A stretch of 64,000 bases of DNA from CBDDCA01 sp965218205 (GTDB lineage Bacteria; Spirochaetota; Spirochaetia; WTKD01; G963693115), in assembly GCA_965218205.1 (NCBI GenBank), contig OZ244590.1, positions 1,798,001 to 1,862,000 on the forward strand, written 5' to 3'. A program made the position numbers and the translations under genes. Below the pieces are notes generated by a model. The model made no database searches, was not told where the DNA came from, and saw only the letters and a program-made list of their open reading frames with translations. Position 1 is the first letter of the stretch. Each line of letters starts with the position of its first letter. This document shows positions 53,942 through 63,136 of this stretch, in pieces.

Positions 53942-54349
53942 TTATTTAGTCTTTTTATATTCTCTAGAGAATCCATCTTTAAGCAGTACATTTTCTGTTA
54001 TTGTATTATTCTGAGTTTTTGAAAATCGGACATTGAGTTTTTCATTTTTACATGTTCCTCTTACTTTGTATTTTGATAGGGTGCTGCTATCATCTGATAT
54101 TTCAGTACAATCTTGCAGCATATTTACTATAATTACATCATTAGGAATGTCTATAGTCATGTTATTGTCTGTAAATTGTATGCGTATTGTTATTCTCTTA
54201 GTGCTATCATAGTGTTCCCATATTCCTTGTATCCATGTTGGCGGGCGTATCCCTTCTTTTGTATTATTGGTGTTTTCAGTACTAGTGCTTGTTTGTTCGC
54301 ACCCTACTATAAATAACAGTAGTGTAAAGAATAGATATACATATTTCAT
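53942..54349 (-). CDS. Small lipoprotein with PPTWIQGIW domain
   Basis: 135 residues. Signal peptide with lipobox FIVGC (Cys17). A Thr/Asn/Glu linker and a single domain opening RPPTWIQGIWEH, followed by beta-strand-like alternation and an EYKKTK end. The opening is shared with both repeats of the lipoprotein at 40616, which has two such domains. Located 24 bases downstream of the large repeat lipoprotein, possibly co-transcribed. Function unknown. Confidence 0.72.
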   Translation of the reverse strand: MKYVYLFFTLLLFIVGCEQTSTSTENTNNTKEGIRPPTWIQGIWEHYDSTKRITIRIQFTDNNMTIDIPNDVIIVNMLQDCTEISDDSSTLSKYKVRGTCKNEKLNVRFSKTQNNTITENVLLKDGFSREYKKTK

Positions 54350-54373
54350 ATAATGACTCCTTTATTTACTATG

Positions 54374-57300
54374 TTACTTATTTTTGAATAATGTATCTAC
54401 CTCTACTGATCTATCTGCTACTACTATAATGGTTGCATTATCTCCAAGTATTTTAGAATAAGTAACAGCACTGTGATTTTCAATAATATCACTAATGAAA
54501 TTATTCATATTTTTCCCTCCACTTATTTTTTGAGTTGGATGAACAGTAGGAATAGAATAGATATTCTCTTTTGGCAATCCATTTCTTAATACAAGACAAA
54601 AAGGTGGAGAGGTATAGGTATCCAATCCTACATCAAATATGTAGGCATACGAATACCAAATAATATTTCCTGAATAATCAAAACGCATGTTAGAATATTT
54701 ATTTCTAAATTTCTGATAGAGATTTTTCTGGATAGTATGTTGTACATTGGTGCGATCTACTGTATATTTTGCTTGATACTGTATGGCATCATTGCCGCTA
54801 TCATCGTCATCAGCATAGCATGCTGAAATAAGTTTCAATCTTGTAAAGACTTCCTGATGAATATACATATCACTCATATTTTGAGTAGTATTGATCAAAG
54901 CAGTATCAGTATACGATTGAATGTCCTGTAATGCGGTAATAGTTACTGTAGCAGTTCGTTCATCAGTAACGGAATCTGTTGAATAGTGCACTGATGAAAC
55001 AAAAGTATCCTGTAGCATATCAGTAAAATCTACATCACGAAGATAATTACGAAACGGATCTTCTCCTGCACGATAGTATGTTGTTCCCAAAAATTTCCAA
55101 GGCTTCATCAGTCTTACTAAATGAGAAACATATATATCAAACTGTATGGTATATCCATTGTTTTGTATAGAAAGCGTACCAAGTTTTACAGTGCTAGTAT
55201 TTTCTGTAGTAGTATGAAAATCATTATAGTCGACAGCTATATTTAGCATATCGCCACTACGGGTTGCAGTAAATGTAGAGGATCGTGTAGCCTCTTTTGT
55301 GAAAGTATAACTTTCTATAGCATCAGAATCAAAATAAAGCTTAAGATCAGTACTTTGTACAAATGCTCGAAAAGCATCAGATTCTCGATATTGTGTTACG
55401 AGTACATAGGTATCTATACGTTTTCTTTCTATATCATAGGCAGGGATGTACTTACAGCCACCTTTTACGCGTTTTTTATATTTAGCAGTATACCCTGAAG
55501 GAAGAGTACCTTCATCATATATATCAAGACATATTTTGTTTGGCATGGGTAACTTTTTAGGAGTTACTGTTACTTGATTTGTTCCAATAGAATCCTTTGA
55601 ACGTACGGTAAAGGTATGCGGGATAGTAGCGTATTTATGTGCATTATCAACACTTCCTTCAGCGATAGTTTCAAAGGTAAACCGCAGAGGCTTTGCTACA
55701 AAATACTTATATTCTGCGGGTAAAAGATACAGCTCATAATTGTTTGTATCTTTTTTTTTTATTATTTTATCAAAATGCGAGACATCCATACTGCTACTAA
55801 GAGATGTAGGCTTGAAATGACTGAAATACAATGATTTTATTTTTGCAATAGAATCATAGGTCGTGGTTATTTTTATGGTATATGTTTTTGTATAGATCCC
55901 GCTTTCACTGGTTACAATATACTGCACATCCTTTGACACATCAATAGGAGTTACTGCAATAGGAGTAACACTTGCTCCATCACTGAGCGTAATAGTGGGA
56001 ATAAATATCGTACTTGCTTGATATGTATTATAGCGAACTGCAAAGGTAATGATACCTTTTGTATGATCAATGATTCCTTGTACATCACTTACTTCTTCTT
56101 TCATATGATTATTCTTTGCTTTTTCTAATACAAACGATTGTATTTGCGCTTCATTTGATTTAATCAATGTTATTTGTACAGTATAGGTTTTGGTATTTCC
56201 ATCAAAATCAGTTATGATGATTTGTTGACTCTGGTTCTCATCTAATGTAAGTCCTTGTGTAAGATCAGGAACAAGTGTTTTATAATTTCCAAGCAAGGTA
56301 GGAATAAGTGCCAGTTCCTTTTTTGTGCTGTCATAGACTTTATTGTATATACTTGTAGGAAGAGCTATGGTGATAGTGTTTGTTTTTTGGTCTACTACTC
56401 CCTTGTAGGCAAGAGGAAGCACAGGATTTTTTGCTACTTCAAATTCAAATGTTTGTATAACAGTACTGTCTATACTACTAGGAATATCATCAGCTACTTT
56501 TGTGCGTACAAGGTAGCTTTGACTAAAGTCTCCTTTTCTAAGGGTATAGTATAATGGTTTGCCAAAATCTTGTTTCATGTTTGAATCAGGTGTAAGAGTT
56601 CCTCCATGTGCGGTGGTGATGGTGGGGATAAACTTCTTACCTTTACTCAAAGTATCTTGTTTAACGATTAAAGTAATTTCATTTTGTATGGTATTTATAA
56701 TACCTTCTATATCTGCAGTTTCTACCATATGAGCATTGTTCTTTTTTTCAAAAATAAACGAATTTATGTAGGGTTGTTTAGCAATAATAGAACGAGATTG
56801 TATGACTACTTGTACTTCATATATATGATCTACTCCATTTTTTGTGAGTGTATAGAATACAGGATGCGTAAAATCTTTTGCAACCCCACTTGCTATATTT
56901 GATGTTACTCCTCTTGGAAGTGTAAAGGTAGGTGTAAACACAGGATTTGTGGCAAAGGTATCAGACTGAACTATCAGCGTTACTTTTTTTCTTGTGGTAT
57001 CAATGATACCTATAGCATCACTGAGTTCTTCTGCTCCCATATGAGCATTGTTTTTCTTTAAGAAACGAAATGTTTCAAAGCTAGCTATATTACTTCTCAC
57101 AACAGAAGGAGCACTAATGACTACTTCGACACTGTATGCTACGCTATTATTATTTTGTGTAAGTGTGTATAACACAGGCTGTGAAAAATTTTGTGGATCA
57201 TCATTTTTCTTATTTGATACTATATCTTGTGGAAGTACAAAGGTGGGAGTAAACACACTATTTGCATCAAAAGTGACTTGGCTTACTATAAGGAGTATTT

Positions 57301-58141
57301 TTTTATTAGTCGTATCAATAATGCCTTCTATATCGGTAGCTTCTGTGATATGAGCGTTTTTGCTTTTTTCAAAGGTAAAGCGAGTAAAAGAAATAATTGA
57401 TTCATCCTGTATCTTAGGGATACTATCTTTTATTACTACAATATCAGTGGTATAACTGATACTGTCATTTTCTTTTGATAAGTTATAGGTAATAGGAACC
57501 TTAAAATCTTGCAACACTTTTACTTCTGGCGTCACTTCTACTCCTTTTGGTACAGTAAAAGTAGGCACGAGCTGTGTTGTCTTTGTGATAACACTGTGAG
57601 GCACTGGCAACACAATACGATGCTGTGCAGTATCTACAATGCCAGTAATATCTTTTGTAAGCACAGAATTATCTTCGCGAAAAAAAGCAAATGATGTAAA
57701 TTGTAAGCCATCCTTGTGCAACAACAAGCCTTCTGATTGTATGACATATTCTACTGTATACACTACCGTTTCACCATCACGGGTAAGAATAAATTTTTCA
57801 TCTGTTATATCTATTTTTGTATTATTTTGAGGAACAACAATAACATCATTCCCCACAGTAAATTGCACTACATATTCGGTAGTTTTGCGTACTGATTCAT
57901 GATCCATAATAAGCAAAATGCGCTTCTTATCTATATCAATAAGCCCTTTCACTGCTTTCTGTAGTGTACTGTTCTGCTCTTGAGACAGCACAAAACTTCG
58001 AAATGCAAGAGGAGCAAGCTCAGGAACATCAGAGCTTGTACTTGATGAGCTTTCTGTATCTTCAAACATCTCAGAACAGTCTAATGAGATGAGAGATACA
58101 AAAAGAACACACGTAAATAGTAAAAAAAATATATGTTTCAT
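54374..58141 (-). CDS. Large repeat lipoprotein (1255 residues) with DUF5018-like beta modules
   Basis: Signal peptide ending LISLDCSEMF; the Cys is the probable lipidation site, with a loose spirochaetal lipobox. After a Ser linker there are at least seven modules of about 95 residues with the recurring pattern I.SFxFEKxxNAHMxxxxDIEGIIDTxxKxIxLIV...FxPTFxxPxG...DFxxPVxYTLxxxxxxxxYxVxV. This resembles DUF5018/Ig-like repeats in treponemal proteins. The C-terminal 400 residues are less repetitive (Tyr/Asp-rich, two Cys). A run of ten A lies in the coding sequence at 55751-55760. Surface location is inferred. Confidence 0.82.
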   Translation of the reverse strand: MKHIFFLLFTCVLFVSLISLDCSEMFEDTESSSSTSSDVPELAPLAFRSFVLSQEQNSTLQKAVKGLIDIDKKRILLIMDHESVRKTTEYVVQFTVGNDVIVVPQNNTKIDITDEKFILTRDGETVVYTVEYVIQSEGLLLHKDGLQFTSFAFFREDNSVLTKDITGIVDTAQHRIVLPVPHSVITKTTQLVPTFTVPKGVEVTPEVKVLQDFKVPITYNLSKENDSISYTTDIVVIKDSIPKIQDESIISFTRFTFEKSKNAHITEATDIEGIIDTTNKKILLIVSQVTFDANSVFTPTFVLPQDIVSNKKNDDPQNFSQPVLYTLTQNNNSVAYSVEVVISAPSVVRSNIASFETFRFLKKNNAHMGAEELSDAIGIIDTTRKKVTLIVQSDTFATNPVFTPTFTLPRGVTSNIASGVAKDFTHPVFYTLTKNGVDHIYEVQVVIQSRSIIAKQPYINSFIFEKKNNAHMVETADIEGIINTIQNEITLIVKQDTLSKGKKFIPTITTAHGGTLTPDSNMKQDFGKPLYYTLRKGDFSQSYLVRTKVADDIPSSIDSTVIQTFEFEVAKNPVLPLAYKGVVDQKTNTITIALPTSIYNKVYDSTKKELALIPTLLGNYKTLVPDLTQGLTLDENQSQQIIITDFDGNTKTYTVQITLIKSNEAQIQSFVLEKAKNNHMKEEVSDVQGIIDHTKGIITFAVRYNTYQASTIFIPTITLSDGASVTPIAVTPIDVSKDVQYIVTSESGIYTKTYTIKITTTYDSIAKIKSLYFSHFKPTSLSSSMDVSHFDKIIKKKDTNNYELYLLPAEYKYFVAKPLRFTFETIAEGSVDNAHKYATIPHTFTVRSKDSIGTNQVTVTPKKLPMPNKICLDIYDEGTLPSGYTAKYKKRVKGGCKYIPAYDIERKRIDTYVLVTQYRESDAFRAFVQSTDLKLYFDSDAIESYTFTKEATRSSTFTATRSGDMLNIAVDYNDFHTTTENTSTVKLGTLSIQNNGYTIQFDIYVSHLVRLMKPWKFLGTTYYRAGEDPFRNYLRDVDFTDMLQDTFVSSVHYSTDSVTDERTATVTITALQDIQSYTDTALINTTQNMSDMYIHQEVFTRLKLISACYADDDDSGNDAIQYQAKYTVDRTNVQHTIQKNLYQKFRNKYSNMRFDYSGNIIWYSYAYIFDVGLDTYTSPPFCLVLRNGLPKENIYSIPTVHPTQKISGGKNMNNFISDIIENHSAVTYSKILGDNATIIVVADRSVEVDTLFKNK
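55751..55760 (-). repeat. A10 tract inside the large repeat lipoprotein
   Basis: Ten T on the plus strand, read as Lys codons (IIKKKDTNNYE region, about residue 795). The frame is intact here. A one-base change would truncate the last third of the protein, so it is a possible slippage site. Confidence 0.5.
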
Positions 58142-58300
58142 TATGACCTCCGTATATACTATGCCTCTAAAGACTCAATACATTTCATCTTGATTGAGCA
58201 AAATAGCACATATTTCATACTATCTTTTGTGATATACTGTAAGAGTATTTAATAATAAAAATATAGTATTTGTTATACTATACAAATAGGAGGATACACA

Positions 58301-58993
58301 ATGAAATTAAAAAACATATTTTTTGTACTTATGAGTACATCATTGTTTTTGTATTCGTGTTCAGTAGGAGACGCAAGCTCCTCTGTTACAAAAGACTGCA
58401 CATCAACCCCTACGGTAGGAAGTGCTGAATATTCCATAACATTTAATGCCACATGGAGCAAAGCAAGTCATCCTACAGGATTTCCATCAAATCCACATTT
58501 TTCTCCCATTGTAGGAATGGTGCATAATAGCTCTACTTCTTTATTTGAGACAGGCACAAAAGCCAGCACAGGAATAGAAAGAATGGCAGAAGACGGACAA
58601 ACACCTGCTCTTGTAGAAGAAATAAGAAAAAAAATAAAAGCAAAAACTGTCCAAGAATATTTTGTAGGAAACGGAATACCATCATCACCGGGTAAAACGA
58701 GTATCACATGTTCAATGCAACCCTCCTTTCCTCTTGTCAGTATAGCATCTATGATAGCCCCCAGCCCTGATTGGTTTGTAAGCGTAAGAAATATAAATCT
58801 TTTTGAAGATGGAGCATGGGTAGACAGAAAAGAAGTACACGTAAGAGTCTATGATGCAGGAACCGAAGCAGGAAATACCTTTAAGTTTGATAATCCTTCT
58901 GAAGATGGAATCATACATAGAATTACTACAGCACCATTAGCAAAAAACGGAGTAGTACCTTCTATGGGAACATTTACCTTTGTAAAAAAATAA
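58301..58993 (+). CDS. Spondin_N-domain lipoprotein
   Basis: 230 residues, AGGAGG upstream. Lipobox FLYSC (Cys20). The mature part has the Spondin_N pattern: YSITFNATWSKASHPTGFPS, HFSPIVGMVHN, GTKASTGIERMAEDG, and SMIAPSPDWFVSV with the acidic metal site. Spondin_N domains are known from animal extracellular matrix proteins and from secreted bacterial proteins. It is 91 bases before the TRAP transporter genes; the relationship may be co-expression only. Confidence 0.85.
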   Translation: MKLKNIFFVLMSTSLFLYSCSVGDASSSVTKDCTSTPTVGSAEYSITFNATWSKASHPTGFPSNPHFSPIVGMVHNSSTSLFETGTKASTGIERMAEDGQTPALVEEIRKKIKAKTVQEYFVGNGIPSSPGKTSITCSMQPSFPLVSIASMIAPSPDWFVSVRNINLFEDGAWVDRKEVHVRVYDAGTEAGNTFKFDNPSEDGIIHRITTAPLAKNGVVPSMGTFTFVKK

Positions 58994-59084
58994 GTACCAA
59001 AAAAAAGATGAAATTTCAAGCAGAGCAAAGGAGTAAAAAAGAGCAAAAAAAATAACAATAAACATATTATTTTTAGGAGGTAAT

Positions 59085-60092
59085 ATGCAAAAAATTGGTA
59101 TACTTTTTTTATACATAATAACAGTATGTACTGTAGTATTTGCTGGAGGGCAAGATGACGGAAGCCCCACTGTATTCAAAATAGCAGCAGGACTCCCTGA
59201 TACACATTTTGAAATTGCAGCACTTCGTCTCTTTGAACAATACATTGAAGAGAAAACAGAAAACGCAATAGATGTACAGATCTTTCCTAACAATCAATTA
59301 GGAGATGACAAAGAGGCAATAGAACTCATACAACAAGGAGTAGTGCAAATGAATCCTACAGGTACTTCTGCACTCTCTAATTTTGAAAAAAGCTTTAATT
59401 TATTATCCACTCCCTATCTTTTCAAGGGACAACAAGATGTTGACCGATTACTGGAAGGAAAATTTGGACAAGAGCTATTAAAAACACTAGAAGCATCAAA
59501 TCTCATTGGCTTGGGTTTCGGAGTATTAGGGTTTACCAATATTTCTAACAGCAGAACACCTATTAACACAGTGGAAGACATAAAAGGACTAAAGTTAAGA
59601 ACTGTTCAGAATGCTTTTTTACTAGATTTTTTCAAAGCAGTCGGAGCTAATCCAGTCCCTATGTCATTTACAGAGCTATTTTCAGCTATGCAACAAGGAG
59701 TGGTAGATGGACAGTTTAATCCCCTTACTACTATTCTCACTAATAACTTTCAAGAAGTACAACCATATATTTCTCTTACAACTGACATAGCAGCACTTGT
59801 AGTGTTCACCATGAGTAAAAGTTATTTTGAAAGCCTTAGTACAGAATACCAACAATTTATACGTGAAGGTGTTGCCATTGCATCCGAACACATGAAAGAA
59901 CAATGGCAAAATCAAGAACAAAACTCCTATGAAAAGTTAGTTGCAAGTGGAAAAACAAGTATAAACGAAGTATCAGATAACACAAAACAAGCGTTATTTC
60001 TAAAAGGATATGATGTGATAGAGAGCTATGGAAATAAGAGCAATCCACAATTATTTTCATTGCTAAAAGAAGAAATGGGAATACAAGAATAA
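59085..60092 (+). CDS. dctP: TRAP transporter solute-binding subunit DctP
   Basis: 335 residues with a strong AGGAGG before the ATG. Signal peptide ending VVFAGGQDDG. DctP landmarks: KIAAGLPDTHFEIAALRLFEQYIEEKT and the ligand-clamping region GLKLRTVQNAFLLDFFKAVGANPVPM with the conserved Arg that binds the substrate carboxylate, then ELFSAMQQGVVDGQFNP. Carries a carboxylate-bearing solute. First gene of the dctPQM unit. Confidence 0.93.
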   Translation: MQKIGILFLYIITVCTVVFAGGQDDGSPTVFKIAAGLPDTHFEIAALRLFEQYIEEKTENAIDVQIFPNNQLGDDKEAIELIQQGVVQMNPTGTSALSNFEKSFNLLSTPYLFKGQQDVDRLLEGKFGQELLKTLEASNLIGLGFGVLGFTNISNSRTPINTVEDIKGLKLRTVQNAFLLDFFKAVGANPVPMSFTELFSAMQQGVVDGQFNPLTTILTNNFQEVQPYISLTTDIAALVVFTMSKSYFESLSTEYQQFIREGVAIASEHMKEQWQNQEQNSYEKLVASGKTSINEVSDNTKQALFLKGYDVIESYGNKSNPQLFSLLKEEMGIQE

Positions 60093-60122
60093 CAGTTACT
60101 CTATAATTTACATGACAATTAC

Positions 60123-60596
60123 ATGACAATAAAAAAGATAGATGATGTACTAGTAGTGATACTGCTTATCAATTTAACAGTTATCACTTTCTTGCAAGTT
60201 CTCTTCCGATTTGTATTTCAAGCTCCTCTTGATTGGTCAGAGGAAGTGTCTCGCTTTACTTTTATCTTTTTAGTATATCTTGCTTCTACTATCACTATAC
60301 GAGATAAAGTAACAATACGTATTGAGTTTATCGATACTTTTTTACAAAAGAGAAAATGGCTAGCATACATACATGATATTTTTATCAATGGTATTTGTGC
60401 TTTGTTTTTATTCTTTATGGCTTATCTGTGTATATCTTTGGTAAAGAACGCTTTTTTTGTAAAACAAGTATCTCCTGCATTAGGGCTTCCTATGTGGATA
60501 CTCTATTTTCTCCAAGGAAGTTTGTTTGCATTAAGTGGAATACAATATAGTATTATTCTTATATCCACATTACAAAAAAAATCTACAAAGGCATGA
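60123..60596 (+). CDS. dctQ: TRAP transporter small membrane subunit DctQ
   Basis: 157 residues with four transmembrane segments. The family landmark is RFVFQAPLDWSEEVSRFTFIFLVYLAS (WSEE motif), followed by a loop with conserved acids. A short Met-Thr-Ile start lies 31 bases after dctP. Membrane partner of DctM. Confidence 0.9.
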   Translation: MTIKKIDDVLVVILLINLTVITFLQVLFRFVFQAPLDWSEEVSRFTFIFLVYLASTITIRDKVTIRIEFIDTFLQKRKWLAYIHDIFINGICALFLFFMAYLCISLVKNAFFVKQVSPALGLPMWILYFLQGSLFALSGIQYSIILISTLQKKSTKA

Positions 60597-60597
60597 T

Positions 60598-61881
60598 ATG
60601 ATTCCGCTTATTATACTATTTTTGTTTATCATACTTACTATCATTGGCTTTCCTCTTGTATACGCATTGGGAATAGCAACAGTGATATATACTTTTATCG
60701 AAGGCATACCTCTTTCCATTGTAGTACAGACTGCTTTTACCAGCTTAGATAATTTTTCTTATGTAGCTGTGCCATTATTTATATTTGTCGGTAACCTTAT
60801 GGACACAGGCGGTCTCTCTAGGCGTTTGATACGATTTTCTACCAGCATACTCTTAAAGATACCAGGAAGTGTGGGAGCAATAACAGTACTTTCATGCACA
60901 TTTTTTGGCGCTATCAGTGGTTCAGCAAGTGCTACTACCGCTGCCATAGGAGGAATGATGATTCCCGAAATGAACAAAAAACAGTATGCTCCCGGATATT
61001 CAGGAGCATTAGCTGCCACAGCAGGAACTCTTGGAGCAATGATTCCTCCTTCTATTGTTATGATTATCTATGCAGTAGTTGCCGAAGTGTCTGTTACCGA
61101 TATGTTTATAGCAGGATTTATCCCTGGAATTTTGATTGCTGTTGCTTTAATAGTATTCAACATATTGTATGCTCTTATAAAAAAAATAGATATACCCCAC
61201 ACAAAAGAAAAGTTCTCTATACAAAATATTACAAGTGCATTTTGGGATGCAAAATGGGCACTGTTATCTCCAGTCATAATTCTTGGAGGCATCTACTCAG
61301 GAGTATTTACTGCTACAGAAGCAGCGGTTATTGCTACTATATATTCAATACTCGTAGGAATGTTTATTCACAAGGAAATTACCATACACGATTGTAAACA
61401 CATACTCATCAAAACATGTAAAACTATAGGAAAAGTTATTATTATTGTACCATTTGCATCCACTCTTGCAAGACTGCTGACACTCAATCAAGTTCCTCAA
61501 CAAATAGGAAATATGGTATTATCCATAACACAAAATCCGAGTATAATATTACTCATTGTAGTATTGCTGGTATTCCTATCGGGCATGTTTTTAGATGCTA
61601 CCCCGATTATTTTAATATACACTCCTTTATTTCTTCCTGTTCTCAAAAACATGGGAGTATCTCCTATTCATTTTGGTATAATTATAACTATGGGAGCAAT
61701 GATAGGTGCGGTAACACCACCAGTAGGAATAAATCTTTTTGTAGCACAAGGTATTGCAAAAGTGAGTTCATTAGATATTATGAAACATGCAGTATTATTT
61801 ATAGCAGTGTTCGTACTACTGTATATTGTTATCACGTTAATCCCTTGGTTTTCTCTTGTATTATTATCATTTATGCGATAA
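60598..61881 (+). CDS. dctM: TRAP transporter large membrane subunit DctM
   Basis: 427 residues from the ATG at 60598, one base after the dctQ stop; an upstream in-frame ATG (60535) overlaps dctQ and is less likely. About 12 transmembrane segments of the ion-transporter superfamily type; GAISGSASATTAAIGGMMIPEM and PPSIVMIIYAV are conserved DctM loops, and GAVTPPVGINLFVAQGI is near the end. Complete TRAP system with dctP and dctQ. Energised by a sodium gradient in the family. Confidence 0.92.
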   Translation: MIPLIILFLFIILTIIGFPLVYALGIATVIYTFIEGIPLSIVVQTAFTSLDNFSYVAVPLFIFVGNLMDTGGLSRRLIRFSTSILLKIPGSVGAITVLSCTFFGAISGSASATTAAIGGMMIPEMNKKQYAPGYSGALAATAGTLGAMIPPSIVMIIYAVVAEVSVTDMFIAGFIPGILIAVALIVFNILYALIKKIDIPHTKEKFSIQNITSAFWDAKWALLSPVIILGGIYSGVFTATEAAVIATIYSILVGMFIHKEITIHDCKHILIKTCKTIGKVIIIVPFASTLARLLTLNQVPQQIGNMVLSITQNPSIILLIVVLLVFLSGMFLDATPIILIYTPLFLPVLKNMGVSPIHFGIIITMGAMIGAVTPPVGINLFVAQGIAKVSSLDIMKHAVLFIAVFVLLYIVITLIPWFSLVLLSFMR

Positions 61882-61896
61882 TACAAAAAGGAGCAT

Positions 61897-63132
61897 ATGA
61901 AACAATATTATTTACTTTTGAAAAACGGACATTGTATAGACCCATTCAACAACATAGATTCTCCTATGGACATTGCCATAGCAGACGGAAAAATAGCAGC
62001 GGTAGCCCCTCATATAGCAGTGGAAGAAGCTGAAAAACATATTGATATATCAGGCTTATTAGTGAGTCCAGGACTTATTGATGCACATACCCATTGCTAT
62101 CACAGTAGTGGCTTGCCTAAAGTGTGGGCAGGAGATTATAGTGTACAGCCTGATTACCATAGCTTTCGTAGTGGGGTTACCACTATGGTAGACACTGGGA
62201 GTGCAGGAAGCTATAATTTTGGACATTTCAAAACGACTGTCATTGACAGGGCGAAAACAAGAATACTTGCCTATCTTAATATTGCTGATTATGGAATGAC
62301 AACATTGATGGTAGAACAATACCCAGATATAAATGATAGCAAATCATTTATTAGCACTTGTAGTGCATATCCACAGGACATAGTTGGCATAAAAATAGCT
62401 CATTATTGGAAAAAAGATTGGAAAGATGTTGAGTATGCACAAAAGGTACAAAAAGAAGTACATCTGCCTATTATGGTTGATTTCGGAGTGTTTAAGAAAG
62501 AGCGTCCTTACTACACACTTGTGAGCGATATATTAAGTCCTGGAGATATAAGCACTCACTGTTTTAGAGCTCCTGTGCCTGTAGTGGATGAAAACAATAC
62601 AGTATATCCTTTTTTATGGAAAGCAAAAAAGCGAGGCATACAATTTGATCTTGGACATGGAGCAGGAAGTTTCGTTTTCAGAAATGCCATACCAGCGATG
62701 GAACAAGGGTTTCTCCCCGATTCTCTTTCTACTGATATACACGGACTTTGCATAAACGGAAATGTGTACGATCAAACAAACCTTTTGTCAAAAATACATG
62801 CTTGTGGTTCACTCTCATGGTATGATATTTTTCGATTATCAACATCATCCCCTGCTGCCTATTTGAACAGAAATGATATAGGAAATATGAGCATAGGAGC
62901 TGAGGCGGATATTGCAGTATGGTCTCTTCGAAAAGGAGCATTTAGATTTCAAGATATTGCAGGAGCATATATTGAAGGTGATGAAAAACTGGAATGTGAA
63001 ATGACATTTCGAAAAGGAGAAGTAATGTGGGACATCAACGCACGTATGGCAACTCATTACAAGCATATGCCAAAATTATATGGCTTAGAAACATGGCGAG
63101 AAGAATTGGTGCGACCACCAAACAATACATAA
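61897..63132 (+). CDS. Amidohydrolase of the EF_0837/Atu3266 type (COG3964)
   Basis: 411 residues, SD AAGGAG seven bases upstream. Metal-dependent amidohydrolase barrel: LIDAHTHCYH (first HxH), KIAHYW near 170 for the bridging Lys, and the final STDIHGL Asp. The set of pair partners matches the COG3964 family, which cleaves acyl groups from alpha-acyloxy or N-acyl acids. Characterised members act on acetyl-mandelate-like or N-acyl-D-amino acids, so deacylation of a similar imported compound is inferred. The gene directly follows the TRAP genes (15 bases) and precedes the SelA-like gene (4 bases). Confidence 0.83.
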   Translation: MKQYYLLLKNGHCIDPFNNIDSPMDIAIADGKIAAVAPHIAVEEAEKHIDISGLLVSPGLIDAHTHCYHSSGLPKVWAGDYSVQPDYHSFRSGVTTMVDTGSAGSYNFGHFKTTVIDRAKTRILAYLNIADYGMTTLMVEQYPDINDSKSFISTCSAYPQDIVGIKIAHYWKKDWKDVEYAQKVQKEVHLPIMVDFGVFKKERPYYTLVSDILSPGDISTHCFRAPVPVVDENNTVYPFLWKAKKRGIQFDLGHGAGSFVFRNAIPAMEQGFLPDSLSTDIHGLCINGNVYDQTNLLSKIHACGSLSWYDIFRLSTSSPAAYLNRNDIGNMSIGAEADIAVWSLRKGAFRFQDIAGAYIEGDEKLECEMTFRKGEVMWDINARMATHYKHMPKLYGLETWREELVRPPNNT

Positions 63133-63136
63133 GAAT

